From positions 32,050 to 96,049 of the forward strand of contig NZ_QSCM01000011.1 in the NCBI RefSeq assembly GCF_003463065.1: 64,000 bases of DNA, given 5' to 3'. This document shows, one piece after another, positions 17,295-26,972 of the stretch (within the stretch, counting starts at the first letter, position 1; each line of letters starts with the position of its first letter). Both the position numbers and the translations under genes were made by a program. Source of the DNA: Blautia sp. OF03-15BH. GTDB taxonomy: Bacteria; Bacillota; Clostridia; Lachnospirales; Lachnospiraceae. The notes below the pieces were generated by a model, which saw nothing but the letters and a program-made list of their open reading frames with translations, was not told the origin of the DNA and ran no database searches.

Positions 17295-17777
17295 TTGCAG
17301 GAGGAAACTAACGAAAAGACCATAGCCCTTTACATCAAGACCGGGAAGCTGACGGCACAGCAGCTCCAAAAGGCTATGAAAGCCCTGCTTGCACAGATGA
17401 AAAAGCAGCATGACAGACAGAAAATCCCGCATGGAAAGCAGACCCTAAAGCAGCTTATGAAGCAGAACGCGGGCGTTTCCAACATTGAAATCACAAAGGA
17501 CAATATCAAAGCCTTTGAGAGTACGGCGAAAAAATACGGGATTGACTTTGCCCTAAAGAAAGACAGCACCGAAACCCCGCCCCGTTATCTTGTGTTTTTC
17601 AAGGGACGGGACGCGGACGCACTGACCGCAGCCTTTAAGGAGTTTTCCGCAAAGAAGCTGACGCAGGAACAAAAGCCCTCTATCCGCAAGCTGATTGTTT
17701 CCCTCAAAGAAAAGGCGGCGGCTCTGAACGCGCAGCGGGACAAAGTAAAAAACAAAGACAGGGGGATTGCAAGATGA
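17295..17777 (+). CDS. PcfB/DUF3801 family conjugation accessory protein
   Basis: A 160-residue lysine-rich soluble protein of the PcfB (DUF3801) family. In the enterococcal plasmid pCF10, PcfB binds the coupling protein PcfC and is needed for substrate docking. Visible marks are KTGKLTAQQLQKAMKALL near the start, VSNIEITKDNIKAFES, and RYLVFFKGRDADALTAAF. I read TTG 17295 as the start because AAGGAGGACA precedes it. The stop overlaps the ATG of the coupling protein (ATGA), the same order as pcfB-pcfC. Confidence 0.88.
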   Translation: MQEETNEKTIALYIKTGKLTAQQLQKAMKALLAQMKKQHDRQKIPHGKQTLKQLMKQNAGVSNIEITKDNIKAFESTAKKYGIDFALKKDSTETPPRYLVFFKGRDADALTAAFKEFSAKKLTQEQKPSIRKLIVSLKEKAAALNAQRDKVKNKDRGIAR

Positions 17778-19564
17778 ATGCTATCAACTGGAAAAAGCTG
17801 CTGCTTCCCAACATTCCCTATCTGCTCTTTGTGTATCTCTTTGATAAAGTCGGGCAGGCGGTACGCCTTGCGCCGGGGGCTGACCTGTCCGGCAAGGTGC
17901 TTTCCCTTGCAGACGGCTTTTCCGCTGCCTTTACAAATCCGCTTCCGAGCCTTGCCCGTATGGATTTGCTTATCGGTATTGTGGGGGCTGTCCTTATCCG
18001 GCTGATTGTCTATGTAAAAGGCAAGAACGCGAAGAAATACCGCAAAGGTATCGAATACGGCTCTGCCCGTTGGGGGACTGCCGAAGATATTAAGCCCTAC
18101 ACCGACCCGGTATTTCAAAATAATGTGCTGCTGACACAGACGGAACGGCTTACCATGAACAGCCGCCCAAAGCAGCCGAAGTATGCAAGGAATAAAAATA
18201 TCCTTGTTATCGGGGGAAGCGGCAGCGGCAAGACGAGATTTTTCGTGAAGCCCAACTTAATGCAAATGCACTCAAGCTACGTTGTAACTGACCCGAAAGG
18301 TACGGTTTTAGTCGAGTGCGGGAGGCTCTTGCATCGGGGCGGCTACCGGATAAAAGTGCTGAACACGATTAACTTCAAAAAAAGCATGAAATACAATCCC
18401 TTTGCCTATCTCCGCAGCGAGAAAGACATTTTGAAACTGGTAAACACTTTGATTGCCAACACCAAAGGGGACGGGGAAAAAGCCGGGGAGGATTTTTGGG
18501 TAAAATCGGAACGGCTCTTTTACTGCGCCCTTATCGGCTACATTTGGTACGAAGCCCCGGAGGAAGAAAAGAACTTCACGACGCTGCTTGAAATGATAAA
18601 TGCGTCGGAAGCCCGCGAGGACGACCCGGAATTTCAGTCCCCCGTTGACCTTATGTTTGAACGGTTGGAGGGAAAAGACCCGGAACACTTTGCCGTCCGG
18701 CAGTATAAGAAATTTTTGTTATCTGCGGGAAAGACAAGAAGCTCTATCCTCATTTCCTGCGGTGCGCGGCTTGCCCCCTTTGACATTAAAGAGCTGCGCG
18801 ACCTTATGGAAACCGACGAAATGGAGCTTGACACCATAGGCGACCGCAAGACCGCCCTGTTTGTTATCATTTCCGACACCGACGATACCTTTAACTTTGT
18901 TGTGAGTATTCTTTACACGCAGCTTTTCAATCTGCTTTGCGACAAGGCAGATGATGAATACGGCGGCAGGCTGCCAGTCCATGTGCGCTGTCTGTTAGAC
19001 GAGTTTGCAAATATCGGGCAGATACCGAAGTTTGAAAAGCTCATAGCCACCATACGAAGCCGGGAAATCTCCGCTTCAATCATTTTGCAGAGCCAGTCGC
19101 AGCTAAAAGCCATTTACAAGGACAACGCCGATACCATAGCCGGAAACTGCGACACCACCCTGTTCTTGGGCGGCAAGGAGAAAACCACCCTCAAAGAAAT
19201 GTCGGAAATCTTGGGGAAAGAAACCATTGACAGCTTCAACACTTCCGAGAACCGGGGGCGGGAGGTATCACATGGACTGAACTATCAGAAGTTAGGCAAG
19301 CAGCTTATGACGGAAGATGAAATAGCAGTCATGGACGGCGGGAAATGTATCTTGCAGCTACGAGGGGTGCGCCCGTTCTTCTCTGATAAGTACGACATTA
19401 CAAAACACCCCAACTATAAATACCTGTCCGACTATGACAAGAAAAATACTTTTGATATGGAAAAGCATTTAAGACGCAGACCCGCCCTTGTGAAGCCGGA
19501 CGAACCCTTTGACTATTACGAAATCAGCGAAGCAGATTTGCAGGAGGACACCGCCCATGAATAG
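17774..19564 (+). CDS. VirD4/TraG-type coupling ATPase
   Basis: A 596-residue type IV coupling protein that brings the relaxase-DNA complex to the transfer channel. Two membrane segments lie in the first 85 residues. Walker A is GGSGSGKTRFF at about residues 149-156, and Walker B is LLDEFANIG near residue 415. The C-terminal half carries REISASIILQSQSQL, typical of TraG/PcfC proteins. Length is normal. It overlaps the upstream pcfB-like gene by four bases and the downstream short gene by eight, so translation is coupled across the three. Confidence 0.93.
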   Translation: MNAINWKKLLLPNIPYLLFVYLFDKVGQAVRLAPGADLSGKVLSLADGFSAAFTNPLPSLARMDLLIGIVGAVLIRLIVYVKGKNAKKYRKGIEYGSARWGTAEDIKPYTDPVFQNNVLLTQTERLTMNSRPKQPKYARNKNILVIGGSGSGKTRFFVKPNLMQMHSSYVVTDPKGTVLVECGRLLHRGGYRIKVLNTINFKKSMKYNPFAYLRSEKDILKLVNTLIANTKGDGEKAGEDFWVKSERLFYCALIGYIWYEAPEEEKNFTTLLEMINASEAREDDPEFQSPVDLMFERLEGKDPEHFAVRQYKKFLLSAGKTRSSILISCGARLAPFDIKELRDLMETDEMELDTIGDRKTALFVIISDTDDTFNFVVSILYTQLFNLLCDKADDEYGGRLPVHVRCLLDEFANIGQIPKFEKLIATIRSREISASIILQSQSQLKAIYKDNADTIAGNCDTTLFLGGKEKTTLKEMSEILGKETIDSFNTSENRGREVSHGLNYQKLGKQLMTEDEIAVMDGGKCILQLRGVRPFFSDKYDITKHPNYKYLSDYDKKNTFDMEKHLRRRPALVKPDEPFDYYEISEADLQEDTAHE

Positions 19565-19727
19565 ACGTATCCGAAAGAAACAGGATAAGAAAATCACAGA
19601 AGCCATAAACGGGCTTATTTTCATTGCCGAGCGACGGGAGCAACAGCGACAGGCAGCTATCCGGCAGTTTGTAAAACGGTGTGAAACCCTGTATGAGCAG
19701 CAGCGAAAGGAGGAATTGACGCAGTAA
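19557..19727 (+). CDS. Short basic protein downstream of the coupling protein
   Basis: A 56-residue, very basic helical protein with no membrane segment (RRIRKKQDKK at the start, ERREQQRQAAIRQFVKR in the middle). I recognise no named family, but a gene like this is common after VirD4 in Tn1549-type elements. AGGAGGACACCGCCC lies before the ATG, inside the end of the coupling protein gene, and the two overlap by eight bases. A nucleic acid-binding or packing role is possible but not shown. Confidence 0.6.
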   Translation: MNRRIRKKQDKKITEAINGLIFIAERREQQRQAAIRQFVKRCETLYEQQRKEELTQ

Positions 19728-19835
19728 CAAAGAAACAGATAACTTACAGAATACGCGCCCCTACAAAAATTCCTATCGCTAACAACTGAATACCGCCGCG
19801 CGGCAGACACATAGGCAGCGCGGGGACTTATGACC

Positions 19836-19866
19836 GCGGCAGTTACAAAACTGACCGCCGTTTTTT
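19836..19866 (+). terminator. Hairpin and T-run between the coupling and channel genes
   Basis: GCGGCAG and CTGACCGC pair with one bulged base and a loop of about eight bases; six T residues follow at 19861-19866. It lies in the 185-base gap between the short basic gene and the Maff2 gene. It would lower, but perhaps not abolish, transcription of the channel genes relative to the coupling protein. Confidence 0.55.
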
Positions 19867-19912
19867 ATGCCCTTTTATGGGGCAAGCCGCATTTGCGGCA
19901 GAAAGGAGCTTT

Positions 19913-20128
19913 ATGGAATTTTTTAACTCTGCTATCGACGTATTACAGACCCTTGTTATCGCACTGGGCGCAGGCTTAGGCATTTGGGGCGTTATCAACC
20001 TCTTAGAGGGATATGGAAACGACAACCCAGGTGCAAAATCACAGGGCATTAAGCAGCTTATGGCGGGCGGCGGCGTTGCCCTTATTGGCACTATCCTTGT
20101 ACCGCTTCTTTCCGGTCTGTTCGGATAA
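19913..20128 (+). CDS. Maff2 family mobile-element membrane protein
   Basis: A 71-residue protein with two hydrophobic helices (LQTLVIALGAGLGIWGVI and MAGGGVALIGTILVPLLSG) around a short polar loop with NDNPGAKSQG. This pattern is the Maff2 family, found before VirB6-like genes in clostridial conjugative elements; by size and topology it could be a VirB2-like pilin or channel subunit, which is an inference. GAAAGGAGC precedes the ATG. It is 18 bases from the next gene. Confidence 0.8.
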   Translation: MEFFNSAIDVLQTLVIALGAGLGIWGVINLLEGYGNDNPGAKSQGIKQLMAGGGVALIGTILVPLLSGLFG

Positions 20129-20146
20129 GTTTACGGAGGGTAGCCT

Positions 20147-21016
20147 ATGGAGAGCATACTTGACGCGATTAACGAATGGATAAAGGAAATCCTTATCGGC
20201 GCGATAAACGGTAATCTGTCAACGATGTTCGGGGACGTAAACGAAAAAGTAGGCACCATTGCAGCGGAGGTAGGCAAGACCCCGCAGGGGTGGAACGCGA
20301 ACATTTTCAACATGATACAAAATCTGTCCGAAAATGTGATTGTACCCATTGCGGGGCTTGTCATTACCTATGTCCTCTGTTATGAGCTTATCAGCATGGT
20401 AACGGAAAAAAACAATATGCACGACGTTGACACATTCATGTTCTTTAAGTGGTTTTTCAAAGCCTTTGTTGCCGTTTTCTTGGTAACACATACCTTTGAT
20501 ATTACTATGGCGGTGTTTGATATGGCGCAGCATATTGTGTCCGGCGCGGCGGGGGTAATCGGCGGCGATACGAATATCGACGTAACCGAAGCCCTTGCCG
20601 CCATGCAGGAGGGACTAAAAGATATGGAAATCCCCGAACTACTGTTACTTGTCATGGAAACGAGCCTTGTAAGCCTTTGTATGAAAATCATGTCCGTACT
20701 GATAACCGTTATCCTCTACGGCAGAATGATTGAGATATACGCCTACTGTTCCGTTTCCCCTATCCCTTTTGCCACCATGACAAACCGGGAATGGGGACAG
20801 ATTGGGAACAACTACCTAAAGGGGCTGTTTGCACTTGGTTTTCAAGGCTTCCTCATTATGATATGCGTCGGCATTTATGCGGTTTTGGTAGGCGAAATGG
20901 TCTTAGCGGACAACCTGCACAGCGCGATTTTTTCCCTTGCAGCCTATACCGTTATCCTCTGTTTCTCCCTGTTCAAATCCGGCGCACTGGCAAAATCTAT
21001 ATTCAACGCCCACTAA
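20147..21016 (+). CDS. VirB6/TrbL-like conjugation channel protein (CD0415 type)
   Basis: A 289-residue polytopic membrane protein with about five to six hydrophobic segments, among them IVPIAGLVITYVLCYEL, FFKAFVAVFLVTHTFDI, LMLVME-like helices around residue 165 and a C-terminal LAAYTVILCFSLF. Topology and place (after Maff2, before PrgI and VirB4) fit a VirB6/TrbL inner membrane channel component. GGAGGGTAGCC precedes the ATG. It lies in the channel operon with short gaps on both sides. Confidence 0.82.
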   Translation: MESILDAINEWIKEILIGAINGNLSTMFGDVNEKVGTIAAEVGKTPQGWNANIFNMIQNLSENVIVPIAGLVITYVLCYELISMVTEKNNMHDVDTFMFFKWFFKAFVAVFLVTHTFDITMAVFDMAQHIVSGAAGVIGGDTNIDVTEALAAMQEGLKDMEIPELLLLVMETSLVSLCMKIMSVLITVILYGRMIEIYAYCSVSPIPFATMTNREWGQIGNNYLKGLFALGFQGFLIMICVGIYAVLVGEMVLADNLHSAIFSLAAYTVILCFSLFKSGALAKSIFNAH

Positions 21017-21037
21017 GGGCAGAAAGGAGGTTTTTTC

Positions 21038-21442
21038 TTGGCGTATGTACCTGTACCCAAAGACTTATCCAAAGTCAAAACAAAAGTCGCTTTCAATCTG
21101 ACAAAGCGGCAAATCCTTTGTTTTTCAGTGGCACTTCTTATGGGACTGCCACTTTTCTTTTTGTTCAAAGACAGCGCAGGGACGAGCCTTGCGGCAATGG
21201 CAATGATTGTCGTCATGCTTCCCTGCTTCTTGGTTGCCATGTATGAAAAGCATGGGCAGCCCCTTGAAGTGGTTGTAAAGAACATCATTCAGACAAAATT
21301 GACCCGCCCCAAAGTGCGACCGTATCAGACGGAAAACCTGTATGCACTCTTGGAGAAACAGCGGGCATTAGAAAAGGAGGTATCAGCGATTGTCAAAAGG
21401 ACAGACAAAAAAGACGCGGGAAGCCGCAGGAAACAGGCGTAA
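21038..21442 (+). CDS. PrgI family (VirB3-like) conjugation membrane protein
   Basis: A 134-residue protein with a cytoplasmic N-terminus (VPVPKDLSKVKTKVAFNLTK, the PrgI hallmark), two adjacent membrane helices at about residues 30-70, and a basic C-terminal tail. PrgI proteins take the VirB3 place and usually precede VirB4. Start is TTG 21038 with GAAAGGAGG upstream. The VirB4 gene starts within the last 53 bases of this gene in another frame, so the two must be coupled. Confidence 0.85.
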   Translation: MAYVPVPKDLSKVKTKVAFNLTKRQILCFSVALLMGLPLFFLFKDSAGTSLAAMAMIVVMLPCFLVAMYEKHGQPLEVVVKNIIQTKLTRPKVRPYQTENLYALLEKQRALEKEVSAIVKRTDKKDAGSRRKQA

Positions 21443-23819
21443 GCTGACCCGCGCGGAAAAGAAACAGATAGCGGCGGTTATCCGGCAGGCAAAGGGGGAC
21501 GGCAAAGCCCACACCGCACAGCAGACCATTCCCTACCTTGCCATGTACCCGGACGGTATCTGCAAAGTGGCACAGCGGAAATATTCAAAGAGCATTGCCT
21601 TTGAGGACATCAACTATCAGCTTGCACAGGCAGACGATAAGACCGCCATTTTTGAAAACTGGTGCGATTTTCTCAACTACTTTGACGCAAGCGTGAACGT
21701 GCAGCTTTCTTTCATCAATCAAGGCTCACAGCAGGAACAGGCAGCGCTGGCAATCCATATCCCGCTGCAAAATGACGATTTTAACTCTATCCGCACTGAG
21801 TATTCCGATATGCTGAAATCGCAGCTTGCCAAAGGGAACAACGGGCTTGTCAAGCATAAGTACATCACATTTTCCATTGAAGCGGACAATCCGGCGGCAG
21901 CAAGGGCGCGGCTTTCCCGTATTGAAACAGACGTACTCAATAATTTTAAGGTGCTTGGGGTATCGGCGCACCCCTTATCCGGCTATGAACGCCTAAAGGT
22001 GCTGCATGGGGTATTCCACCCGGCAGGCGAGCCGTTCTCATTCTCTTATGACTGGCTGACCCCGACGGGGCTTACCACAAAGGACTTTATCGCCCCGTCC
22101 TCTTTCAAGTTCGGGGAGGGACGCTACTTTGCTATGGGGAAAAAGACGGGGGCGGTATCGTTCCTTGAAATCCTTGCCCCGGAGTTAAACGACCGTATCT
22201 TAGCGGATATGTTGGACTTGGAAACAGGCGTTATTGTCAATCTCCACATTAAAAGTATCGACCAGTCGGAAGCAATCAAGACCATTAAGCGCAAAATCAC
22301 TGACCTTGACAAGATGAAGATTGAGGAACAGAAAAAAGCGGTTAGAAGCGGTTACGATATGGATATAATCCCGTCCGACCTTGCCACCTTTGGAAATGAA
22401 GCAAAGAACCTGTTGCAGGATTTACAGAGCCGCAACGAGCGAATGTTTCTTCTCACGTTCCTTGTGGTAAACATGGCAGACACGAAGCGGAAACTGGAAA
22501 ATGACATTTTCGCGGCGGCGGGCATTGCACAGAAATACAACTGCGCCCTGACCCGTCTTGACTATCAGCAGGAAGCGGGGCTGATGTCCTCTATCCCTTT
22601 GGGGGAGAACCTTATCCCGATACAACGGGGACTTACCACATCAAGCACCGCTATTTTTATCCCGTTCATCACGCAGGAGCTATTTCAGACCGGGTCTGCC
22701 CTGTATTATGGGCTGAACGCTTTAAGCAACAACATGATACTCTGCGACCGCAAGCAGCTTAAAAACCCGAATGGGCTTATCTTGGGAACACCGGGCAGCG
22801 GAAAATCCTTTGCGGCAAAGCGGGAAATCACAAACGCCTTTCTCATTACTGACGATGATATTTTTATCTGCGACCCGGAAGCCGAGTATTTTGCCCTTGT
22901 CAAGCGGCTTGGCGGGCAAGTGATACGCTTATCCCCGACCGGGAAAGGCATGGACGGCAAGCCCCAGTATGTGAACCCTATGGATATGAACCTTAATTAC
23001 AGCGAGGACGACAGCCCCCTTGCACTGAAAAGTGATTTTATCCTGTCCCTCTGCGAGCTTGTCATTGGCGGCAAGGAGGGCTTGCAGCCCGTTGATAAGA
23101 CCGTCATTGACCGCGCCGTAAGGAATGTGTACCGGGACTACCTTGCTGACCCCGACCCGGCAAAAATGCCTATCTTGGGCGACCTTTACGACGAGCTGTT
23201 AAAACAGCCGGAGCCGGAAGCTGCCCGCATTGCAGCGGCATTGGAGCTGTATGTTTCCGGCAGTCTTAACGTATTCAACCACAGAACGAATGTGGAGCTT
23301 TCTAACCGCCTTGTCTGCTTTGACATTAAGCAGCTTGGGAAGCAGCTCAAAAAGTTAGGTATGCTCATTGTGCAAGACCAGATATGGAACCGCGTTACCA
23401 TTAACCGGGCAGAAAAGAAATCTACCCGCTACTATATGGACGAATTTCACTTGCTCTTAAAAGAGGAACAGACCGCCGCTTACAGTGTGGAGATTTGGAA
23501 GCGTTTTAGAAAATGGGGAGGCATACCCACAGCTATCACGCAGAACATTAAGGACTTGCTTGCTTCCCGCGAGGTGGAAAATATCTTTGAAAACTCTGAT
23601 TTTGTCCTCATGCTCAATCAGGCACAGGGCGACCGGGCTATCCTTGCAAAGCAGTTAAATATCAGCCCACAGCAGATGAAGTATGTAACCCACACCGAAG
23701 CAGGCGAGGGACTTATCTTTTATGGGAATGTGGTGCTTCCCTTTGTAGACCATTTCCCGAAAGATACCGAGCTTTACCGCATTATGACGACGAAGCCGGA
23801 GGAAGTGAGCAGCCTATGA
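21390..23819 (+). CDS. VirB4-type conjugation ATPase
   Basis: An 809-residue ATPase that powers the type IV secretion channel. Walker A is LGTPGSGKSFAAK at about residues 465-474, and Walker B is RYYMDEFHLLL near residue 685; the N-terminal half is the usual VirB4 membrane-associated domain. The start is TTG 21390, with GAAAAGGAGG upstream, overlapping the PrgI gene by 53 bases. The stop overlaps the ATG of the CHAP hydrolase gene by four bases. Length and motifs are intact. Confidence 0.93.
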   Translation: MSKGQTKKTREAAGNRRKLTRAEKKQIAAVIRQAKGDGKAHTAQQTIPYLAMYPDGICKVAQRKYSKSIAFEDINYQLAQADDKTAIFENWCDFLNYFDASVNVQLSFINQGSQQEQAALAIHIPLQNDDFNSIRTEYSDMLKSQLAKGNNGLVKHKYITFSIEADNPAAARARLSRIETDVLNNFKVLGVSAHPLSGYERLKVLHGVFHPAGEPFSFSYDWLTPTGLTTKDFIAPSSFKFGEGRYFAMGKKTGAVSFLEILAPELNDRILADMLDLETGVIVNLHIKSIDQSEAIKTIKRKITDLDKMKIEEQKKAVRSGYDMDIIPSDLATFGNEAKNLLQDLQSRNERMFLLTFLVVNMADTKRKLENDIFAAAGIAQKYNCALTRLDYQQEAGLMSSIPLGENLIPIQRGLTTSSTAIFIPFITQELFQTGSALYYGLNALSNNMILCDRKQLKNPNGLILGTPGSGKSFAAKREITNAFLITDDDIFICDPEAEYFALVKRLGGQVIRLSPTGKGMDGKPQYVNPMDMNLNYSEDDSPLALKSDFILSLCELVIGGKEGLQPVDKTVIDRAVRNVYRDYLADPDPAKMPILGDLYDELLKQPEPEAARIAAALELYVSGSLNVFNHRTNVELSNRLVCFDIKQLGKQLKKLGMLIVQDQIWNRVTINRAEKKSTRYYMDEFHLLLKEEQTAAYSVEIWKRFRKWGGIPTAITQNIKDLLASREVENIFENSDFVLMLNQAQGDRAILAKQLNISPQQMKYVTHTEAGEGLIFYGNVVLPFVDHFPKDTELYRIMTTKPEEVSSL

Positions 23820-25759
23820 AACAGTTAAAACCACGCGATAAAATCACGCAGAAAATGACCCGCGACGGTGCGGTGGAAATCAATGAAACACAGCAGACTG
23901 CCGAGCGTATCAGCAGCCGGGAAGCAGACAGCGACTTTTCACAGCCGGACACCGCTACCGCAGAGCGTGTCATGGAACACCTTGACGCAGCCCATACCCG
24001 AAAGGCAAGCAAAAAGGCAGTCAAGAAAGCACAGGAAGCGGCTGTTTTGCGTACTTCCACTTCACGCTTGCAGTTTACCGACGAGGAACGGGAAACGCCA
24101 AAACTGCAACCCTACATCAAAAAATCGGAAAAAGCAGCCGACAAACTGGACGCAGCAAAGGCAGCTCTCCCGAAGCAGAAGAAACTTGTAAAAGAGCGCA
24201 CCTTTGAGGAAACCACCGGAAAGGCAAAGACCCGTTTACGCTTTGAAGAACAGGAAAAGCCGATACCCGGCGGCAAATCCCACAGTAACCCGTTATCCCA
24301 CCCCGCGCAGGAAGCGGGTATTTTTGTTCACAACAAAATCCATAGCGTCGAGAAAGATAATTCCGGTGTGGAGGGCGCGCACAAATCGGAGGAACTTGCC
24401 GAGCGCGGCGCAAGGTACGGGACAAGAAAATTAAAACAGGGCTACCGCAGCCATAAGCTGAAACCCTACCGGGAAGCGGCAAAGGCAGAACAGGCAGCGT
24501 TTAAGGCAAACGTCAATTTTCAGTATCACAAAGCCTTGCAGGAGAACCCGCAGCTTACAAGCAATCCCTTTTCCCGGTTCATGCAGAAACAGAAAATCAA
24601 ACGCCAGTATGCAAAAACCGTAAAGAAAAGCGGCTCAGCCACCGCCAAAGCTGCCGCCGGAGCGTCCCAAACAGCAGCAAAGAAAGCGGCTGCCTTTGCA
24701 GGACGACACCCGGCAGGCGTGATAATCGCTATCGCCGCGCTGCTTCTGTTCATCATGGTATCCGTAGGGCTTTCCTCTTGTGGGGCAATGTTTTCCGGCA
24801 GCATGAACAGCGTGTTAGGGACTTCCTACACGTCCGAGGACAGCGACCTTGTGGCAACGGAACAGAGCTATGCTGCAATGGAAAATGAGCTGCAACAGGA
24901 AATTGACAATATCGAAAGCACCCACAGCGGCTATGATGAATACCGCTATGACCTTGATACTATCGGGCATAACCCCCACGAATTAGCGTCGTACTTGACT
25001 GCCCTTTTGCAGAGTTACACCCCGCAGAGCGCACAGGCAGAGCTAAAACGGCTGTTCGGCTTACAGTACACCTTGACGCTGACGGAAGAAATCGAGATAC
25101 GCACCACCACCGACGAGGAGGGCAACGAGGAAGAATACGAATACCGTATCTTAAATGTGAAACTGACAAACAAGCCGATTGCTTCCCTTGCGGAAGAACT
25201 GCTGAACCCACAGCAGTTTGAAATGTTCAAGGTGTACTTACAGACACAGGGCAACAAACCGTTGATTTTTGGCGGCGGCTCTCCCGACGGAAGCCCGTCC
25301 GAGGATTTAAGCGGCGTGGAGTTTGTAAACGGCACACGTCCCGGAAACCCGGAGCTTATGGAGCTTGCAAAACAGCAGGTCGGAAACGTGGGCGGCTACC
25401 CTTACTGGTCTTGGTACGGCTTTAACAGCCGCGTGGAATGGTGCGCCTGCTTTGTGTCATGGTGCTACAATCAAGCCGGAAAAAGCGAACCCCGCTTTGC
25501 GGGCTGCGAATGGCAGGGCGTTCCTTGGTTCCAGTCAAGGGGACAATGGGGCGCACGCGGCTATGAGAATATCGCACCGGGCGACGCTATCTTTTTCGAC
25601 TGGGATTTAGACGGCGTTGCCGACCATGTGGGGCTTGTGCTTGGCAGGGACGGAAGCCGCGTCTATACCGTTGAGGGCAATTCCGGCGACGCCTGCAAGA
25701 TTAAAAGCTATGACCTCAACTATCAATGTATCAAAGGCTACGGGCTGATGAACTGGTAA
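23816..25759 (+). CDS. Membrane-anchored CHAP-domain peptidoglycan hydrolase of the transfer apparatus
   Basis: A 647-residue protein (CD1108 type) that should open the cell wall for the transfer channel. Residues 1-295 are a long, basic, repeat-poor cytoplasmic part; one membrane helix follows (VIIAIAALLLFIMVSVGL, about 303-322); residues 330-500 form an extracellular stalk domain; and the CHAP domain covers about 505-647 with the catalytic Cys543 in EWCACFVSW and His604 in ADHVGLVLG. VirB1-like lytic enzymes take this place after VirB4 in Gram-positive systems. The start overlaps the VirB4 stop as ATGA. Confidence 0.88.
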   Translation: MKQLKPRDKITQKMTRDGAVEINETQQTAERISSREADSDFSQPDTATAERVMEHLDAAHTRKASKKAVKKAQEAAVLRTSTSRLQFTDEERETPKLQPYIKKSEKAADKLDAAKAALPKQKKLVKERTFEETTGKAKTRLRFEEQEKPIPGGKSHSNPLSHPAQEAGIFVHNKIHSVEKDNSGVEGAHKSEELAERGARYGTRKLKQGYRSHKLKPYREAAKAEQAAFKANVNFQYHKALQENPQLTSNPFSRFMQKQKIKRQYAKTVKKSGSATAKAAAGASQTAAKKAAAFAGRHPAGVIIAIAALLLFIMVSVGLSSCGAMFSGSMNSVLGTSYTSEDSDLVATEQSYAAMENELQQEIDNIESTHSGYDEYRYDLDTIGHNPHELASYLTALLQSYTPQSAQAELKRLFGLQYTLTLTEEIEIRTTTDEEGNEEEYEYRILNVKLTNKPIASLAEELLNPQQFEMFKVYLQTQGNKPLIFGGGSPDGSPSEDLSGVEFVNGTRPGNPELMELAKQQVGNVGGYPYWSWYGFNSRVEWCACFVSWCYNQAGKSEPRFAGCEWQGVPWFQSRGQWGARGYENIAPGDAIFFDWDLDGVADHVGLVLGRDGSRVYTVEGNSGDACKIKSYDLNYQCIKGYGLMNW

Positions 25760-25790
25760 GCAGCCCCGAAAAGAAAGGAGAATTTATTTT

Positions 25791-26060
25791 ATGGCAAACA
25801 ACAAAATCGACCGTATCAATAAGGAAATCGCAAAGACCCGCGAGAAAATCACAGAGTATCAGAACAAGTTAAAAGGACTGGAAGCGCAGAAAACCGAAGC
25901 GGAAAACCTTGAAATCGTGCAGCTTGTACGCGCTATGCGACTTACCCCGCAGGAATTAAATGCTATGCTGTCCGGCGGCGGTATTCCCGGCATGAACGCC
26001 GCACCCGCTACCGAAGCGGCAGACTACGAAGAACAGGAGGACAATGCAGATGAAAAATAA
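25791..26060 (+). CDS. DUF4315 family protein
   Basis: An 89-residue protein: a coiled coil (residues 1-45, DRINKEIAKTREKITEYQNK) followed by LVRAMRLTPQELNAML and an acidic tail. This is the DUF4315 pattern, regularly found between the wall hydrolase and the DUF4366 protein in Tn1549-type elements. Function unknown. GAAAGGAGAA precedes the ATG, and the last 17 bases overlap the next gene. Confidence 0.82.
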   Translation: MANNKIDRINKEIAKTREKITEYQNKLKGLEAQKTEAENLEIVQLVRAMRLTPQELNAMLSGGGIPGMNAAPATEAADYEEQEDNADEK

Positions 26061-26775
26061 ACTCAAACAGACCATGACTGCCCTTTGTGCCGCCCTTATC
26101 CTTATGGGCGGTTTTTCTGTCCCTGCCTATGCACAGGGAACAGCCGCAGAGCCACCCACAGAGGACGCGACCAACGACAGCAATGTAGTGGTGGAAGAAC
26201 CGGAAACGCCGCCCCTTACCCCAAAGGGCAACGCAACACTGGTGGATGATTTCGGCGGCAATAAGCAGCTTATCACTGTTACCACCAAAGGCGGCAACTA
26301 CTTTTATATCCTCATTGACCGGGCAGCCGAGGGGGAACAGACCGTACATTTCCTTAATCAAGTGGACGAAGCCGACCTTATGGCACTGACCGAAACCGGG
26401 GAAGCCACGAAAAAGCCGGAAGTCTGCAACTGTACGGAAAAATGCGAAGTCGGAAAGGTAAATACGTCCTGCCCGGTATGTGCAACTACTCTGACAGGCT
26501 GCACAGGCAAGGAACCCACGCCAACACCCACCGAGCAGCCGGAAGAACCCAAAGAAAAAGACGGCAATCCCGGCGCGGTGCTTGCCTTAGTCCTCTTTGT
26601 GCTGCTTGGTGGCGGCGCGGCGTTCTACTACTTTAAGTTTGTAAAACCGAAGCATAACGTGAAAGGAAGCACCGACCTTGAAGATTTTGACTTTGAGGAT
26701 TACGACGAGGACGAGCCGGAAGCAGATACCGGGGAAGTTTCCAAAGAGGAAGAAACGGAGGACGAGGAAGTATGA
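26044..26775 (+). CDS. DUF4366 family secreted, membrane-anchored protein
   Basis: A 243-residue surface protein with a signal peptide (TALCAALILMGGFSVPAYA, cleavage after about residue 30), a soluble domain (TKGGNYFYILIDRAAEGEQ), a short Cys-rich segment (CNCTEKCEVG, then CPVCATTLTGC), a proline-rich linker, one membrane helix near residue 180-200 and a very acidic cytoplasmic tail. This is the DUF4366 pattern. Role unknown; an extracellular part of the transfer apparatus is plausible. The start may be 26044 or 26050. The next gene overlaps by ATGA. Confidence 0.82.
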   Translation: MQMKNKLKQTMTALCAALILMGGFSVPAYAQGTAAEPPTEDATNDSNVVVEEPETPPLTPKGNATLVDDFGGNKQLITVTTKGGNYFYILIDRAAEGEQTVHFLNQVDEADLMALTETGEATKKPEVCNCTEKCEVGKVNTSCPVCATTLTGCTGKEPTPTPTEQPEEPKEKDGNPGAVLALVLFVLLGGGAAFYYFKFVKPKHNVKGSTDLEDFDFEDYDEDEPEADTGEVSKEEETEDEEV

Positions 26776-26957
26776 CCCTGTTTACCGACAATCCCTTTGA
26801 AAAGATGATGATACAGAAGCCGGACTATGGCAAACGGGAAAAATCCCCGCCGGAGCTTTCTTCCCCACGCTGCGCGGGCTGCCCTTACAAGGGGCAGTCC
26901 CCTTGTGTGGGGTACTGTATGAGAAAACTGGAAAACAAACGACAGACCGAACGATAA
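26772..26957 (+). CDS. Small Cys-containing protein of the transfer operon
   Basis: A 61-residue soluble protein with four cysteines in CAGCPYKGQSPCVGYC, which could bind zinc or a metal cluster. I know no named family. It overlaps the DUF4366 gene as ATGA and is followed after 15 bases by topB, so it belongs to the same operon. A regulatory or DNA-binding role is only a guess. Confidence 0.6.
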   Translation: MTLFTDNPFEKMMIQKPDYGKREKSPPELSSPRCAGCPYKGQSPCVGYCMRKLENKRQTER

Positions 26958-26972
26958 AAGGAGGAATTATCA